64,000 bases of DNA from Sphaerochaeta sp. (lineage in GTDB: Bacteria > Spirochaetota > Spirochaetia > Sphaerochaetales > Sphaerochaetaceae). The notes under the pieces were generated by a model. That model worked only from the letters and a program-made list of their open reading frames with translations. It was not told where the DNA came from and ran no database searches. A program made the translations under genes and the position numbers. Location of the stretch: positions 1 to 64,000 of the forward strand of contig JAEINL010000005.1 of the NCBI GenBank assembly GCA_016342655.1. The letters run 5' to 3'. This document shows, piece by piece, positions 27,977 through 37,070 of the stretch. Positions within the stretch are counted from its first letter, which is position 1. Each line of letters begins with the position of its first letter.

Positions 27977-28852
27977 CTATCTCTTTCTTGCCTCTTCATG
28001 CAACCAGGCATTCTTTGATCCTGCAACATCCCCAAAGCGAGTCAGCTCGGCTTTGGCCTTCTTTGCCATCAGGGCCTCATAGCGGTCATCCTCAACATGG
28101 GCGACGATTCTTGCTATGGAGGACTCCCCGTCGACAAATCTCCAGGGGTAACAGCCTATGACAGCCCTCTGGTTCAACAGCAGATCAATATCCCCGCCTA
28201 CACACTCCGCATGGATAATGCCATGGTTGAACATCTCGATGTGCATCAGCTGGTACTTGTCTTCAGTAAAGAACTCATCAAGGCTCTTTCCATACTTTTC
28301 CTTGAAGTGAGCATCACACTGCTTCGCCTCACGGGGCATCCAGTCGCGGATCTTGGTGTTCATGGGGTGGTCTGCGCTTCCGCAGTCCACACCGATCCAG
28401 CGCAGCTTCTTCTTCTTTGCCCACTCGGCAAACTCACGGTCAGGGCCGGGGTGCTTGATCATGTACCTGATCTCGTCGCCTGTTGGCTGGTCCCACCCAT
28501 AATGGTGAAAGCCTGTATGGATCAGAAGGATGTCCCCTTCCTTCACCTCAACACGGTCCTCCACCATCTTGGAGGTATAGACATCATAATCTGAGCAGAC
28601 ATCAGAGAGGTCTACGATGGCTCCCTCATGCACCAAAAAGTCCATGTCCAGCTGGGCAATGTCCTTTCCAGGGGTGTAGAAGTGAATCTCTCCATCAAGG
28701 TGGGTCCCCACATGGTTGGAGTGGGTCACCACCTGCCCATTGGCACCATTGGGCGCAAGCCGCTTGAAGTACTGGACTTGCAGGGGGATGTACGTTGGCC
28801 AAGGTGGGGTACCAATACCCAAAGGAATGGTCAGATCTATTACTTTCATCAC
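27977..28852 (-). CDS. Cyclase family / metal-dependent hydrolase (kynurenine formamidase-like)
   Basis: 291 aa; IDLTIPLGIGTPPWP; THSNHVGTHLDGEIHF; GDILLIHTGFHHYGW. Confidence 0.85.
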   Translation of the reverse strand: MMKVIDLTIPLGIGTPPWPTYIPLQVQYFKRLAPNGANGQVVTHSNHVGTHLDGEIHFYTPGKDIAQLDMDFLVHEGAIVDLSDVCSDYDVYTSKMVEDRVEVKEGDILLIHTGFHHYGWDQPTGDEIRYMIKHPGPDREFAEWAKKKKLRWIGVDCGSADHPMNTKIRDWMPREAKQCDAHFKEKYGKSLDEFFTEDKYQLMHIEMFNHGIIHAECVGGDIDLLLNQRAVIGCYPWRFVDGESSIARIVAHVEDDRYEALMAKKAKAELTRFGDVAGSKNAWLHEEARKR

Positions 28853-28873
28853 AATCTCCTTTTTTCGGTATAA

Positions 28874-31800
28874 TCAACCGGCGCAATATTCGTCGGCAAA
28901 AGCCATAAGAGCGTCCTTGAAGCACGAGGAAGGGGGTTTTACCAACCCTGCCCCCACCATCCCTATCCCAGGATCCTTGTGGGCGATACCGGTGTTGATG
29001 ACTGGCAGGATGCCACTTTCAACGACCTTTTGCACATCAATGCCTGTAGGGGTTCCGCGGAAATCGAGGGCGGGGATGCGATACTCCCTGTTCTCGGCAA
29101 GGGTTATGCTGTACATCCGCTTGGTATAGAGGATGGCATCAGATGCAGAGCCTCCCACGAACTTCACAATTGCCGGTGAGGCGGCCATCGCAAAGGCACC
29201 GAAGCCCGAGGTTTCGGTGATGACCGAGTCCCCGATATCCGGGGCAGAATCCTCAGCCTTGAAGCCAGGCAGGTACAGCCCATCGACCATGGAAGCAGGA
29301 GCGGTAAACCAACGATCACCCAGACCGGATATCCTGATGCCAAAATCCGTACCATTGCGGGCCATAGCTGTAATGAGGGTACTGCCTTTGACATTTGCAG
29401 CTGCATCCATAGTGCATTTTGCAGACGGCATGGAGAGATTTAGGAAGAAGTGGTCGTTCGCGTGCATGAAGGAGAATATCCTGGCAAGCTCTTCTTTTTT
29501 GTCGGAGAGCATCACCAAATGAGGTGCCAGCTCACGGATTATCAAAGAGGTGCCAGCCCTGTTGCGGTTATGGCACTCGTCTCCCATCTGCAGGGCCTGG
29601 ACTATGATGCTGCGCATATCAATAGGACCGTGGGAGAGCATTGCCTTGTTGAGAATCGGTGCAAGACTGTGTTCCATCCATCTGAGGCGCTCTATGACCT
29701 CAGGAGAGTAGGCACCATAGCGCAGGACCTTGCCCAACCCCTCGTTGAGGGTTGCGTACGCCCTGTTGCCAAAGGTAGCATTTTCCAAAATCCAGACAGG
29801 CATGCTCGCTGTTATGATCCCTGCCATCGGCCCTACACAGCTATGGTGGTGACAAGGTTCGAAGTCAATCTCACCTGAAGATGCCAAGGCAGTAGCCTCC
29901 TCGGCGTTGTTTGCCCTGCCTTCATAGATTAGGGCCCCTATCACGGCACCTTTCATAGGTCCGCACATCCGATCCCACGTAACAGGAGGGCCAGCATGCA
30001 GAACCAGGTTCTCCCTCATGCCGGGAATGACATCCAGGGCTTTGCCAATACCCAATAAAGTGGGCTTTCCCTGCAGGACCTTCTCAATGGCAATTGCATT
30101 GGCCGAATCAACCAAATCCAGAGCACCGATGCGAGAGAGGGCTCCTATCAGGCTAGGGTCACCTCCGGCCGGAGGTCTCCAATCGAGATGGATGGCAGAG
30201 GAACCAAGGTTATCTGCAAAGCTTTGCAACCCTAGGTTAACGACCTTCACTCCCTTGAAGAGGGAGAGTACAGGGGCAACTTCCAACGAAGGGCCCTTAC
30301 TGGCCTGTGAAGAAGGCTTTTTACTAGGAACAGCGACACTCTTCTCAATACCCGGGCCATACTCCTGGACGAGGATACGCCTCGCTAGCTGGACTGCCTG
30401 ATAGTTGGAACCCATGACCACCACCCCTGCCTGTTCAAGCTTGGCTACCTGGGAGGCAAAGCCTTGGGGATCCAAGGCTGTACCGGTCACCGAAGCGATG
30501 ACTGAAAGGTAGCCACCCCTCTTCACAGCCGACTCTTTAGCTTTGAGCAGGGCTGGGACCATAGATCCCGCAGGGTCGTCACAGGAGCCATAGCCGAGCA
30601 CACAATCCAGCAGCATGACGGCAATTGAGGGGTCGTCACTTTCAGATAGGATGCGATCAACCCGGGTAGAGGGGTCGATCATAGGATGGGGCCTCCCTAC
30701 AGTAAAGACATCATCTCCTAGGTCAATGATGGTGTTTCCCACCGATATTTGCGGGTCTTCAGGTACGAATGCAGGATTGGTGTGGTTGTTTGACCATACG
30801 CCTCCAGGAATATCAGACAAGGCAAGCCAGGCTTCGTCTGCAAGCGTCCCCCCTGTATAATATCCGCGTAGGTTCTTCTGTTCGGGAAGAAAGGATTCTG
30901 ACTCCTTCTTCACCAAGGCATCGATGGTCTCATGATCGAGGTCAAAACTCCAAGCGTCATGGTGTTCACGCTTAGGAAGGACACTACCTGACAGGGAAAG
31001 GGCAACGCGTGCTGTCTCCTCAAGATTGCTTGTCCAGTGGATAGTCTCATACGATGGGTACTGTGCAGGGTCTGCTCCGATGAAATGGACCACAGAGGGC
31101 TTCCCACAGGCAGACAGCTCTGAAAGGATGGGTTCTACAACCTCAGCTGCAGGGGGTTTGGAGACAACGACAATGACGCTTGTCTCGCTATCAGAAGCAA
31201 GGGCCGCTATGCCAAGGCTCATCATCAAGGCACCCACCGCCTTGTTCTTCAAATCCCGTCCACCGGTACCGATGGCTTGGCTTATGCCACCTCCATACCG
31301 ACCGATGAGGGAAGTCACCTCCTGCAGGCCTGTCCCTGAAGCCGCCACTACACCGATAGATCCGCCCTTGACGACATTGGCAAAGCACAGGGGTTTTCCA
31401 CCGATGATGGCGGTCCCGCAGTCGGGTCCCATGACCAGCAAGCCCTTTGCAAGGGCTTCCTTCTTGAGGGAGATTTCATCTTCTAGGGAGACATTGTCGG
31501 AGAAGAGCATGACATGCAGGCCATTATGCAACGCCTTGCGTGCCTGGTGGGCGGCATAGATGCCGGGAACCGATATGATGGCCAAATTGAGATCGGGGTA
31601 TGCCGCCAGAGCATCTTCAATGCTATGCAGCTCTTCCTGTGCACTGTCTTGGTTCTTGGCCCCTCGCTTCCCTGCCAACAGCTCATTGGCAAAGGCTACG
31701 ACCTCTTCGTAGTCATTTTCGTTACAAGAGATGGCCATCACAAGATCTGATGGGGTGACAGAGGATAGGTCAGAGGTAGGAAACCCTTGGTCTAGGAGCA

Positions 31801-31933
31801 ACTGGACATTCATGGCAGTACCCATGGTAACTGTTGCTTCTTGTACTGATGGATGGTTCTCTAGGTCTCTGCTGGCGAGCATCAACATAACAGAATCAAC
31901 GTACATGTCCCTCTTTACGGTAACACGTTTCAT
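28874..31933 (-). CDS. FdrA-YlbE (DUF1116) fusion protein; putative oxamate/carbamoyl transferase subunit
   Basis: FdrA-like N-half (MLASRDLENHPSVQEATVTMGTAMNVQLLLDQGF; GPDCGTAIIGGKPLCFANVVKGGSIGVVAASGTGLQEVTSLIGRYGGGISQAIGTGGRDL). DUF1116-like C-half (GPPVTWDRMCGPMKGAVIGALIYEG; CHHHSCVGPMAGIITASMPVWILEN). Start placed at ATG 31933. Confidence 0.85.
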   Translation of the reverse strand: MKRVTVKRDMYVDSVMLMLASRDLENHPSVQEATVTMGTAMNVQLLLDQGFPTSDLSSVTPSDLVMAISCNENDYEEVVAFANELLAGKRGAKNQDSAQEELHSIEDALAAYPDLNLAIISVPGIYAAHQARKALHNGLHVMLFSDNVSLEDEISLKKEALAKGLLVMGPDCGTAIIGGKPLCFANVVKGGSIGVVAASGTGLQEVTSLIGRYGGGISQAIGTGGRDLKNKAVGALMMSLGIAALASDSETSVIVVVSKPPAAEVVEPILSELSACGKPSVVHFIGADPAQYPSYETIHWTSNLEETARVALSLSGSVLPKREHHDAWSFDLDHETIDALVKKESESFLPEQKNLRGYYTGGTLADEAWLALSDIPGGVWSNNHTNPAFVPEDPQISVGNTIIDLGDDVFTVGRPHPMIDPSTRVDRILSESDDPSIAVMLLDCVLGYGSCDDPAGSMVPALLKAKESAVKRGGYLSVIASVTGTALDPQGFASQVAKLEQAGVVVMGSNYQAVQLARRILVQEYGPGIEKSVAVPSKKPSSQASKGPSLEVAPVLSLFKGVKVVNLGLQSFADNLGSSAIHLDWRPPAGGDPSLIGALSRIGALDLVDSANAIAIEKVLQGKPTLLGIGKALDVIPGMRENLVLHAGPPVTWDRMCGPMKGAVIGALIYEGRANNAEEATALASSGEIDFEPCHHHSCVGPMAGIITASMPVWILENATFGNRAYATLNEGLGKVLRYGAYSPEVIERLRWMEHSLAPILNKAMLSHGPIDMRSIIVQALQMGDECHNRNRAGTSLIIRELAPHLVMLSDKKEELARIFSFMHANDHFFLNLSMPSAKCTMDAAANVKGSTLITAMARNGTDFGIRISGLGDRWFTAPASMVDGLYLPGFKAEDSAPDIGDSVITETSGFGAFAMAASPAIVKFVGGSASDAILYTKRMYSITLAENREYRIPALDFRGTPTGIDVQKVVESGILPVINTGIAHKDPGIGMVGAGLVKPPSSCFKDALMAFADEYCAG

Positions 31934-31990
31934 TGTAGTACTCCTTGCCACACCCATGGGAAAGAACACACAAGAACAGTATATACAAGT

Positions 31991-32000
31991 TTGTATACAA
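31991..32000. promoter_or_regulatory. Candidate GntR (FCD) operator TTGTATACAA upstream of the FdrA-YlbE gene
   Basis: Perfect 10-bp palindrome, with a related tatacaag just upstream (31982-31989). Confidence 0.45.
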
Positions 32001-32287
32001 GTCAATTAAAAAATTGCAAATGTACTTTTCGCCTTTTGTAATTTGAATAGATACATATAGTTATAATTTATGTCTGTGAGACATATAAGATCCTTTACAA
32101 TCCAATATCATGCAAAAAACAGCTTAGTCTCTTACGTACGGGTCTGTGACAACAGAGGAAAGCTATTACCTGAACATTCCTGCTAGAGACTTAGGTAATC
32201 CATTCATTTTCATGCCACGTTTGGTACCACTTTGAGGCATCAAGAGTAACACCAAAATTCTTCAGGACTACTAACAGGCCCTTCTCT

Positions 32288-32318
32288 ACAGCATATTTCT
32301 TAATTGTGCTGTTTTTTT
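32288..32318 (+). terminator. Rho-independent terminator without an upstream + strand CDS
   Basis: ACAGCA...TGCTGT stem followed by TTTTTT. Confidence 0.45.
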
Positions 32319-32429
32319 GATATTCTCTCCTCTTTTGTCAGTTGTGATGTGCCTTAAGTGGTCTTACCATTAACGAGTAATGAAAGGACATGAAAGATTC
32401 ATGTTTGAAACAGACCAAAAGGAGAGAAT

Positions 32430-33779
32430 ATGAGAAAAGTAAAATCAAAGATCATGATGATTATTGTTATCATGATGATTGCTTCCATTTCAGTCTTTGC
32501 TGGTGGAGCAAAAGAGGGAACTGGCCAAGTAGATAGTAAAAGTGGGGCAGACGAAGTAATGACATTACAGATGTTCTACCCGGTACAAGTAGGTGGACCA
32601 CTTACTAAACTTGTGGAAAAGATTGCAGATGATTTTCACAAGGCGAATCCGAACATTATTGTAAAACCAATTTATACTGGTAACTATGATGACACTGTCG
32701 TAAAAATTCAAACGGCTATTCAAGGGAAAACTCCACCTGATTTCTTCTTAAGTCTAGCAACCCAACGTTTTAGTTTAGCTTCTTCTGATTCAGTAATCCC
32801 ACTTGATGACTTAATTGCAAAAGATGGTGGTGATGAATACATCAACGATTTCCTTCCTGGATTCATGGAAGACTCCTTTGTTGATGGAAAAATCTGGAGT
32901 ATCCCCTTCCAAAGAAGTACTCAAATAATTTATTACAATAAGGAGGCCTTCAAGGAAGTTGGGCTGGATCCAGAATCTCCTCCAAAAACTTGGGCAGAAT
33001 TACTCGATTTTTCCAAAAAGCTCACCAAGAAAGATGCAGGTGGGAACGTAGTGAGATGGGGCGTAGGCCTTGCTCAACAATCAGGATCTGCCCAATGGCA
33101 GTTCACTGGATTCTGTTTGGAAAACAGCGTGAATGGGGAAAACCTCATGAGTGATGATGGAAAGAAAGTATTCTTCAACACACCAGAAAACGTTGAGGCT
33201 CTCCAATTCCAAATTGACTTACAACAAAAATATGAAGTGATGCCTAAAGGTGTCGTCCAATGGACAGAACTTCCTGGAGCTTTCTTAGAAGGGAAATATG
33301 GTATCATCTACCATACCACTGGAAACCTCACAAACATCTCCAAAAACGCTTCTTTTGAATTTGGAACAGGATTCATGCCTGGAAACAAACGTTATGGCGC
33401 TCCTACTGGCGGTGGCAACTTCTACATCACAAGCGGAATTTCTCCTGAAAGACAAGAAGCAGCATGGAAATTCATTCGCTTTGCAACAACTCCAGAAAGA
33501 TTAGCCCAATGGAATGTTGATACTGGATATGTTGCCCCAAGAGCAAGTAGCTTTGAAACAGCAATTATGAAGAACTACTATGAGACTCTTCCCCAAGCCC
33601 AAGTTGCTAAAGATCAGCTAAAATATGCTAAGCCAGAATTGACCACATATGACTCGGCACGGATCTGGAGAATATTCAATGATAACTACCAAGCAGCGAT
33701 CATCGGTGATTTGACTGCTAAAGCAGCATTGGACAAAGCTCAGAACGAAGCTACAAAAGTATTGGAAAGATTTCAATAA
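32430..33779 (+). CDS. ABC transporter substrate-binding protein (sugar type)
   Basis: 449 aa; signal peptide and FAGGAKEG lipobox-like start; IIYYNKEAFKEVGLDPESPPKTWAELLDFSKKLTKKD. Confidence 0.92.
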   Translation: MRKVKSKIMMIIVIMMIASISVFAGGAKEGTGQVDSKSGADEVMTLQMFYPVQVGGPLTKLVEKIADDFHKANPNIIVKPIYTGNYDDTVVKIQTAIQGKTPPDFFLSLATQRFSLASSDSVIPLDDLIAKDGGDEYINDFLPGFMEDSFVDGKIWSIPFQRSTQIIYYNKEAFKEVGLDPESPPKTWAELLDFSKKLTKKDAGGNVVRWGVGLAQQSGSAQWQFTGFCLENSVNGENLMSDDGKKVFFNTPENVEALQFQIDLQQKYEVMPKGVVQWTELPGAFLEGKYGIIYHTTGNLTNISKNASFEFGTGFMPGNKRYGAPTGGGNFYITSGISPERQEAAWKFIRFATTPERLAQWNVDTGYVAPRASSFETAIMKNYYETLPQAQVAKDQLKYAKPELTTYDSARIWRIFNDNYQAAIIGDLTAKAALDKAQNEATKVLERFQ

Positions 33780-33794
33780 TTAGAAATTCGTTCT

Positions 33795-33824
33795 GTACAA
33801 CCACTCATTTTTGAGTGGTTGTAC
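33795..33824 (+). terminator. Intercistronic hairpin after the SBP gene
   Basis: GTACAACCACTCA-tttt-TGAGTGGTTGTAC, perfect 13-bp stem. Confidence 0.7.
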
Positions 33825-33848
33825 TATCTCCCTAAAAGGAAATATGAA

Positions 33849-34766
33849 GTGAATCTACTCCACTCAAAGCAATATCAAAAAAAATTAAGAATGAGAAGAT
33901 TAGCAAATGATGGGAAAGCTTTTTTGCTGCTCCTACCTTCCCTAATTTTTCTTACCACCTTTACCTTAGTTCCCATAGTGAAGAGTTTCTATATTAGTTT
34001 AATGGATTTACAACTTGGGATGAAAAAACCCTATTTTATTGGATTTGGAAATTATGTTGAACTATTTACCAGCACTCTCTTTTGGAAAGTAATGGGGAAT
34101 ACTCTTCTCTTTGCAATTATGACAGTACTTCCAAGTATGATATTAGGCCTTGGATTAGCTCTTATGCTGAATATGAAGCATAAGCTCACAGGACTGTTTA
34201 GAGTTTCATTCTTCTCTCCTGTCGTGATGCCACTCATTGCTGTGGCAAGTATCTGGATGTTTATCTATATGCCAGATGCAGGGCTCCTTGATCAGTTGCG
34301 TGCAGCTTTGGGACTCCCTGGTCAAATATACCTCCAGCGGTCTGATACAGTACTACCAGCTCTTGCTATAGTCTATAACTGGAAAGAAGCTGGCTTTCTC
34401 ATGATATTCTTTTTATCAGGCCTTCAAAGTATTTCTACAGAGATGTATGAAGCTGCAAAGATTGATGGAGCTAGCAAATTCACCATTTTCAGGAAGATGA
34501 CTATTCCCTTATTAATGCCTACTACCCTATTTGTATCAACTATAGCCTTAACTGATTCATTTAAATTAGTTGACCACATTGCGATGATGACTGAGGGTAT
34601 GCCTAACAATTCAAGTACTACATTACTCTATTATATATATCAAAATGGATTTAATTTCTTTAACCAAGGGATCGCTTCGGCTCTTACTGTTATCCTTCTC
34701 ATCATTATGCTCATTGCATCTTCCCTACAATTCTTCACCGCCGATAGTAGAATCCATTACAATTAG
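33849..34766 (+). CDS. Sugar ABC transporter permease
   Basis: EAAKIDGASKFTIFRKMTIPLLMP EAA motif. ORF track start is 33819; GTG 33849 with AAAGGAAA upstream is more likely. Confidence 0.9.
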   Translation: MNLLHSKQYQKKLRMRRLANDGKAFLLLLPSLIFLTTFTLVPIVKSFYISLMDLQLGMKKPYFIGFGNYVELFTSTLFWKVMGNTLLFAIMTVLPSMILGLGLALMLNMKHKLTGLFRVSFFSPVVMPLIAVASIWMFIYMPDAGLLDQLRAALGLPGQIYLQRSDTVLPALAIVYNWKEAGFLMIFFLSGLQSISTEMYEAAKIDGASKFTIFRKMTIPLLMPTTLFVSTIALTDSFKLVDHIAMMTEGMPNNSSTTLLYYIYQNGFNFFNQGIASALTVILLIIMLIASSLQFFTADSRIHYN

Positions 34767-34778
34767 GAGTTTTGCACT

Positions 34779-35588
34779 ATGAACATCAAGCGTCTTTCTT
34801 TTATCCTATTTTCTTCTGTGTTCTCCTTTGTTTGGCTAATTCCCCTTATTTGGCTAGTGGTGACGACATTCACTGAACCAACGTATTATATGTCAATCAT
34901 CCCTAGCACTCCTTTTACCTTAGATAATATCAAATACATAGTAACTGCAGCTCCTTTTGGGCAGTATTATCTGAACACCATTACTATCACTCTTGGAATT
35001 TTTACCGTTCAGTTTATTACTGTTACTCTTGCAGCTTTTGCTCTTTCTGTGATGAATTTCAGGTTTGAAAAGTTAGCCTTCTTCTTAATCTTTGTTCAAA
35101 TCATTATTCCTAATGATGTTCTTATAATGCCTAACTACTCAACCATTTCAGCTCTTGGGTTCATCGATACAAAACTAGCTATCATGATGCCATTCTTCTG
35201 CAGTGCCTTTGGAATATTCTTACTCCGGCAAAGCTTCAAATCAATTCCTATTGCTTTGGCAGACGCTTCAAAAATTGATGGGTGCAATTTGATACAGACT
35301 ATCTGGAAAGTATATGTTCCAAACGCCAAACCAGCATATGTTTCTTTTGGTCTCGTCTCCATCAGTTATCACTGGAACAACTATCTATGGCCAATGATTG
35401 TAACGAACTCAGTGGAGAATAGACCTCTAACTGTAGGTCTCGCCATTTTTGCCAAATCAAAAGAAGCTGTTATGCAGTGGGCTAATGTATGCGCTGCCAC
35501 ATTCATTATCATTCTTCCCCTACTATTGGCATTTCTTTTCTTCCAAAAACAGTTTATCAATAGTTTCGTGAGTTCAGGAATAAAATAG
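34779..35588 (+). CDS. Sugar ABC transporter permease
   Basis: 269 aa; ADASKIDGCNLIQTIWKVYVPNAKPAY EAA-like motif. Confidence 0.92.
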   Translation: MNIKRLSFILFSSVFSFVWLIPLIWLVVTTFTEPTYYMSIIPSTPFTLDNIKYIVTAAPFGQYYLNTITITLGIFTVQFITVTLAAFALSVMNFRFEKLAFFLIFVQIIIPNDVLIMPNYSTISALGFIDTKLAIMMPFFCSAFGIFLLRQSFKSIPIALADASKIDGCNLIQTIWKVYVPNAKPAYVSFGLVSISYHWNNYLWPMIVTNSVENRPLTVGLAIFAKSKEAVMQWANVCAATFIIILPLLLAFLFFQKQFINSFVSSGIK

Positions 35589-35596
35589 AGGTAGCT

Positions 35597-36301
35597 ATGA
35601 AATTACAATTTTTAGGGTGTGGCGGTGGATACACCCCATCTTTGAACAATACAAATGCTTTCTTCGTAAAAGGTGATACATTCTTTTTATTAGATTGCGG
35701 GTTTAGTACATTTAATCAATTGTTACAAATTGATGATTTCCTCAAAGCAAAGAATTTTGTTATCCTTCTTACCCATCTTCATGGGGATCACTGTGGCTCG
35801 TTAAGCATGACTATCAGCTACTCCCACAGTATCCTACACAGAATTCCAACTCTCATCTTTCCCCTACGTACAGTAACTGAATTACTTTCCCTTATGGGAA
35901 TCCCTGAAAATCAGTATATATTACGGCAATATTTAGAGGAGACGGATGGTGTTTCCGGGTCCCCTATCGTGGTGCAACACACACCCCTGATGAGTTGTTT
36001 TGGGTATTTGCTCAAAGACGAGGAAAAGAGCATCTTCTACGGTGGAGACTCATCCTCAATTCCAAAAGAGATACTGCATTCCCTTCATGCCAACAGTATT
36101 GATGAAGTCTACCAGGATACCACCTATGAGAGAGGAGAGCATGCTTCTCACGGGACTCTCGATTATCTCGATTCAGTTATTTCTCCTGAATATAAACATA
36201 AAGTCTACTGTATGCACTTTGATCATAACTTTATTGGAGAGGTAATACATAGAGGATACCAAGTTGTTTCTTCCTATACAGCAATTGCACAAATAAGCTA
36301 A
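35597..36301 (+). CDS. MBL-fold metallohydrolase
   Basis: 234 aa; LLTHLHGDHCGSL; FYGGDSSSIPKE; VYCMHFDHNF. Confidence 0.88.
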   Translation: MKLQFLGCGGGYTPSLNNTNAFFVKGDTFFLLDCGFSTFNQLLQIDDFLKAKNFVILLTHLHGDHCGSLSMTISYSHSILHRIPTLIFPLRTVTELLSLMGIPENQYILRQYLEETDGVSGSPIVVQHTPLMSCFGYLLKDEEKSIFYGGDSSSIPKEILHSLHANSIDEVYQDTTYERGEHASHGTLDYLDSVISPEYKHKVYCMHFDHNFIGEVIHRGYQVVSSYTAIAQIS

Positions 36302-36305
36302 TATA

Positions 36306-37070
36306 TTGATCATGATAAAAGTTGTAATTGCAGATGACGAATATTATATTCTCAAGGAATTGGATGATATCATAGACTGGAACAGGATTGGATGTGAAAT
36401 AGTAGGAAATGCCAAAAATGGGAGAGAAGCGAAAGAATTGGTTCTTTCTCTCCATGCAGATCTCCTTATTACTGATATAAAAATGCCATTTGTTGATGGA
36501 CTCTCTGTGATCCAAGACCTTCACGAACATAACAAGGAGATAGAATTTATTTTAATTTCTGGGTATAGTGATTTTTCTTATGCTTTGCAAGGGATAAAAT
36601 TTGGAGTCTCTGACTATCTTCTAAAACCAATCGATAGCACAGAATTAATGAATGCTGTTAAGAAAATAGTGAGGAAGAAAGAGGGATTCCCACTCCAAAA
36701 TGAAGAAAATCCCATTATAGAACAAGTGGTTCAAACCAATAGATATATTAAAAGAGCCCTAGAATATGTAGAAAAACACTATGCTTCCCCTTTACATCTT
36801 CAAGAAGTAGCAGATTCTCTCTCAATTAGCAGTAGCTATTTAAGTAAGCTCTTTGTTGATAAATTAGAGATGAGATTTACCCAATTTGTCAATCTGTACA
36901 GAATAAAAGTAAGCCAACAATATTTGAAATCAACAGACAAGACCATAGAAGAGATAGCTTCCATTGTGGGATACAGCGATTATAAATACTATTCACATGT
37001 ATTCAAAACTGTAAGCGGGATGACTCCGATGCAATATAAGAGTGAAAGAAGTTACTATGTTAATTCATAA
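36306..37070 (+). CDS. Response regulator with AraC-type DNA-binding domain (YesN-like)
   Basis: 254 aa; VVIADDEYYIL...LLITDIKMPFVDGL; C-terminal AraC HTH ...IASIVGYSDYKYYSHVFKTVSGMTPMQYK. Confidence 0.93.
   Translation: MIMIKVVIADDEYYILKELDDIIDWNRIGCEIVGNAKNGREAKELVLSLHADLLITDIKMPFVDGLSVIQDLHEHNKEIEFILISGYSDFSYALQGIKFGVSDYLLKPIDSTELMNAVKKIVRKKEGFPLQNEENPIIEQVVQTNRYIKRALEYVEKHYASPLHLQEVADSLSISSSYLSKLFVDKLEMRFTQFVNLYRIKVSQQYLKSTDKTIEEIASIVGYSDYKYYSHVFKTVSGMTPMQYKSERSYYVNS

Noticed and set aside
33074-33307. Minus-strand ORF inside the sugar SBP gene
   Set aside because: Antisense to a well-supported gene.
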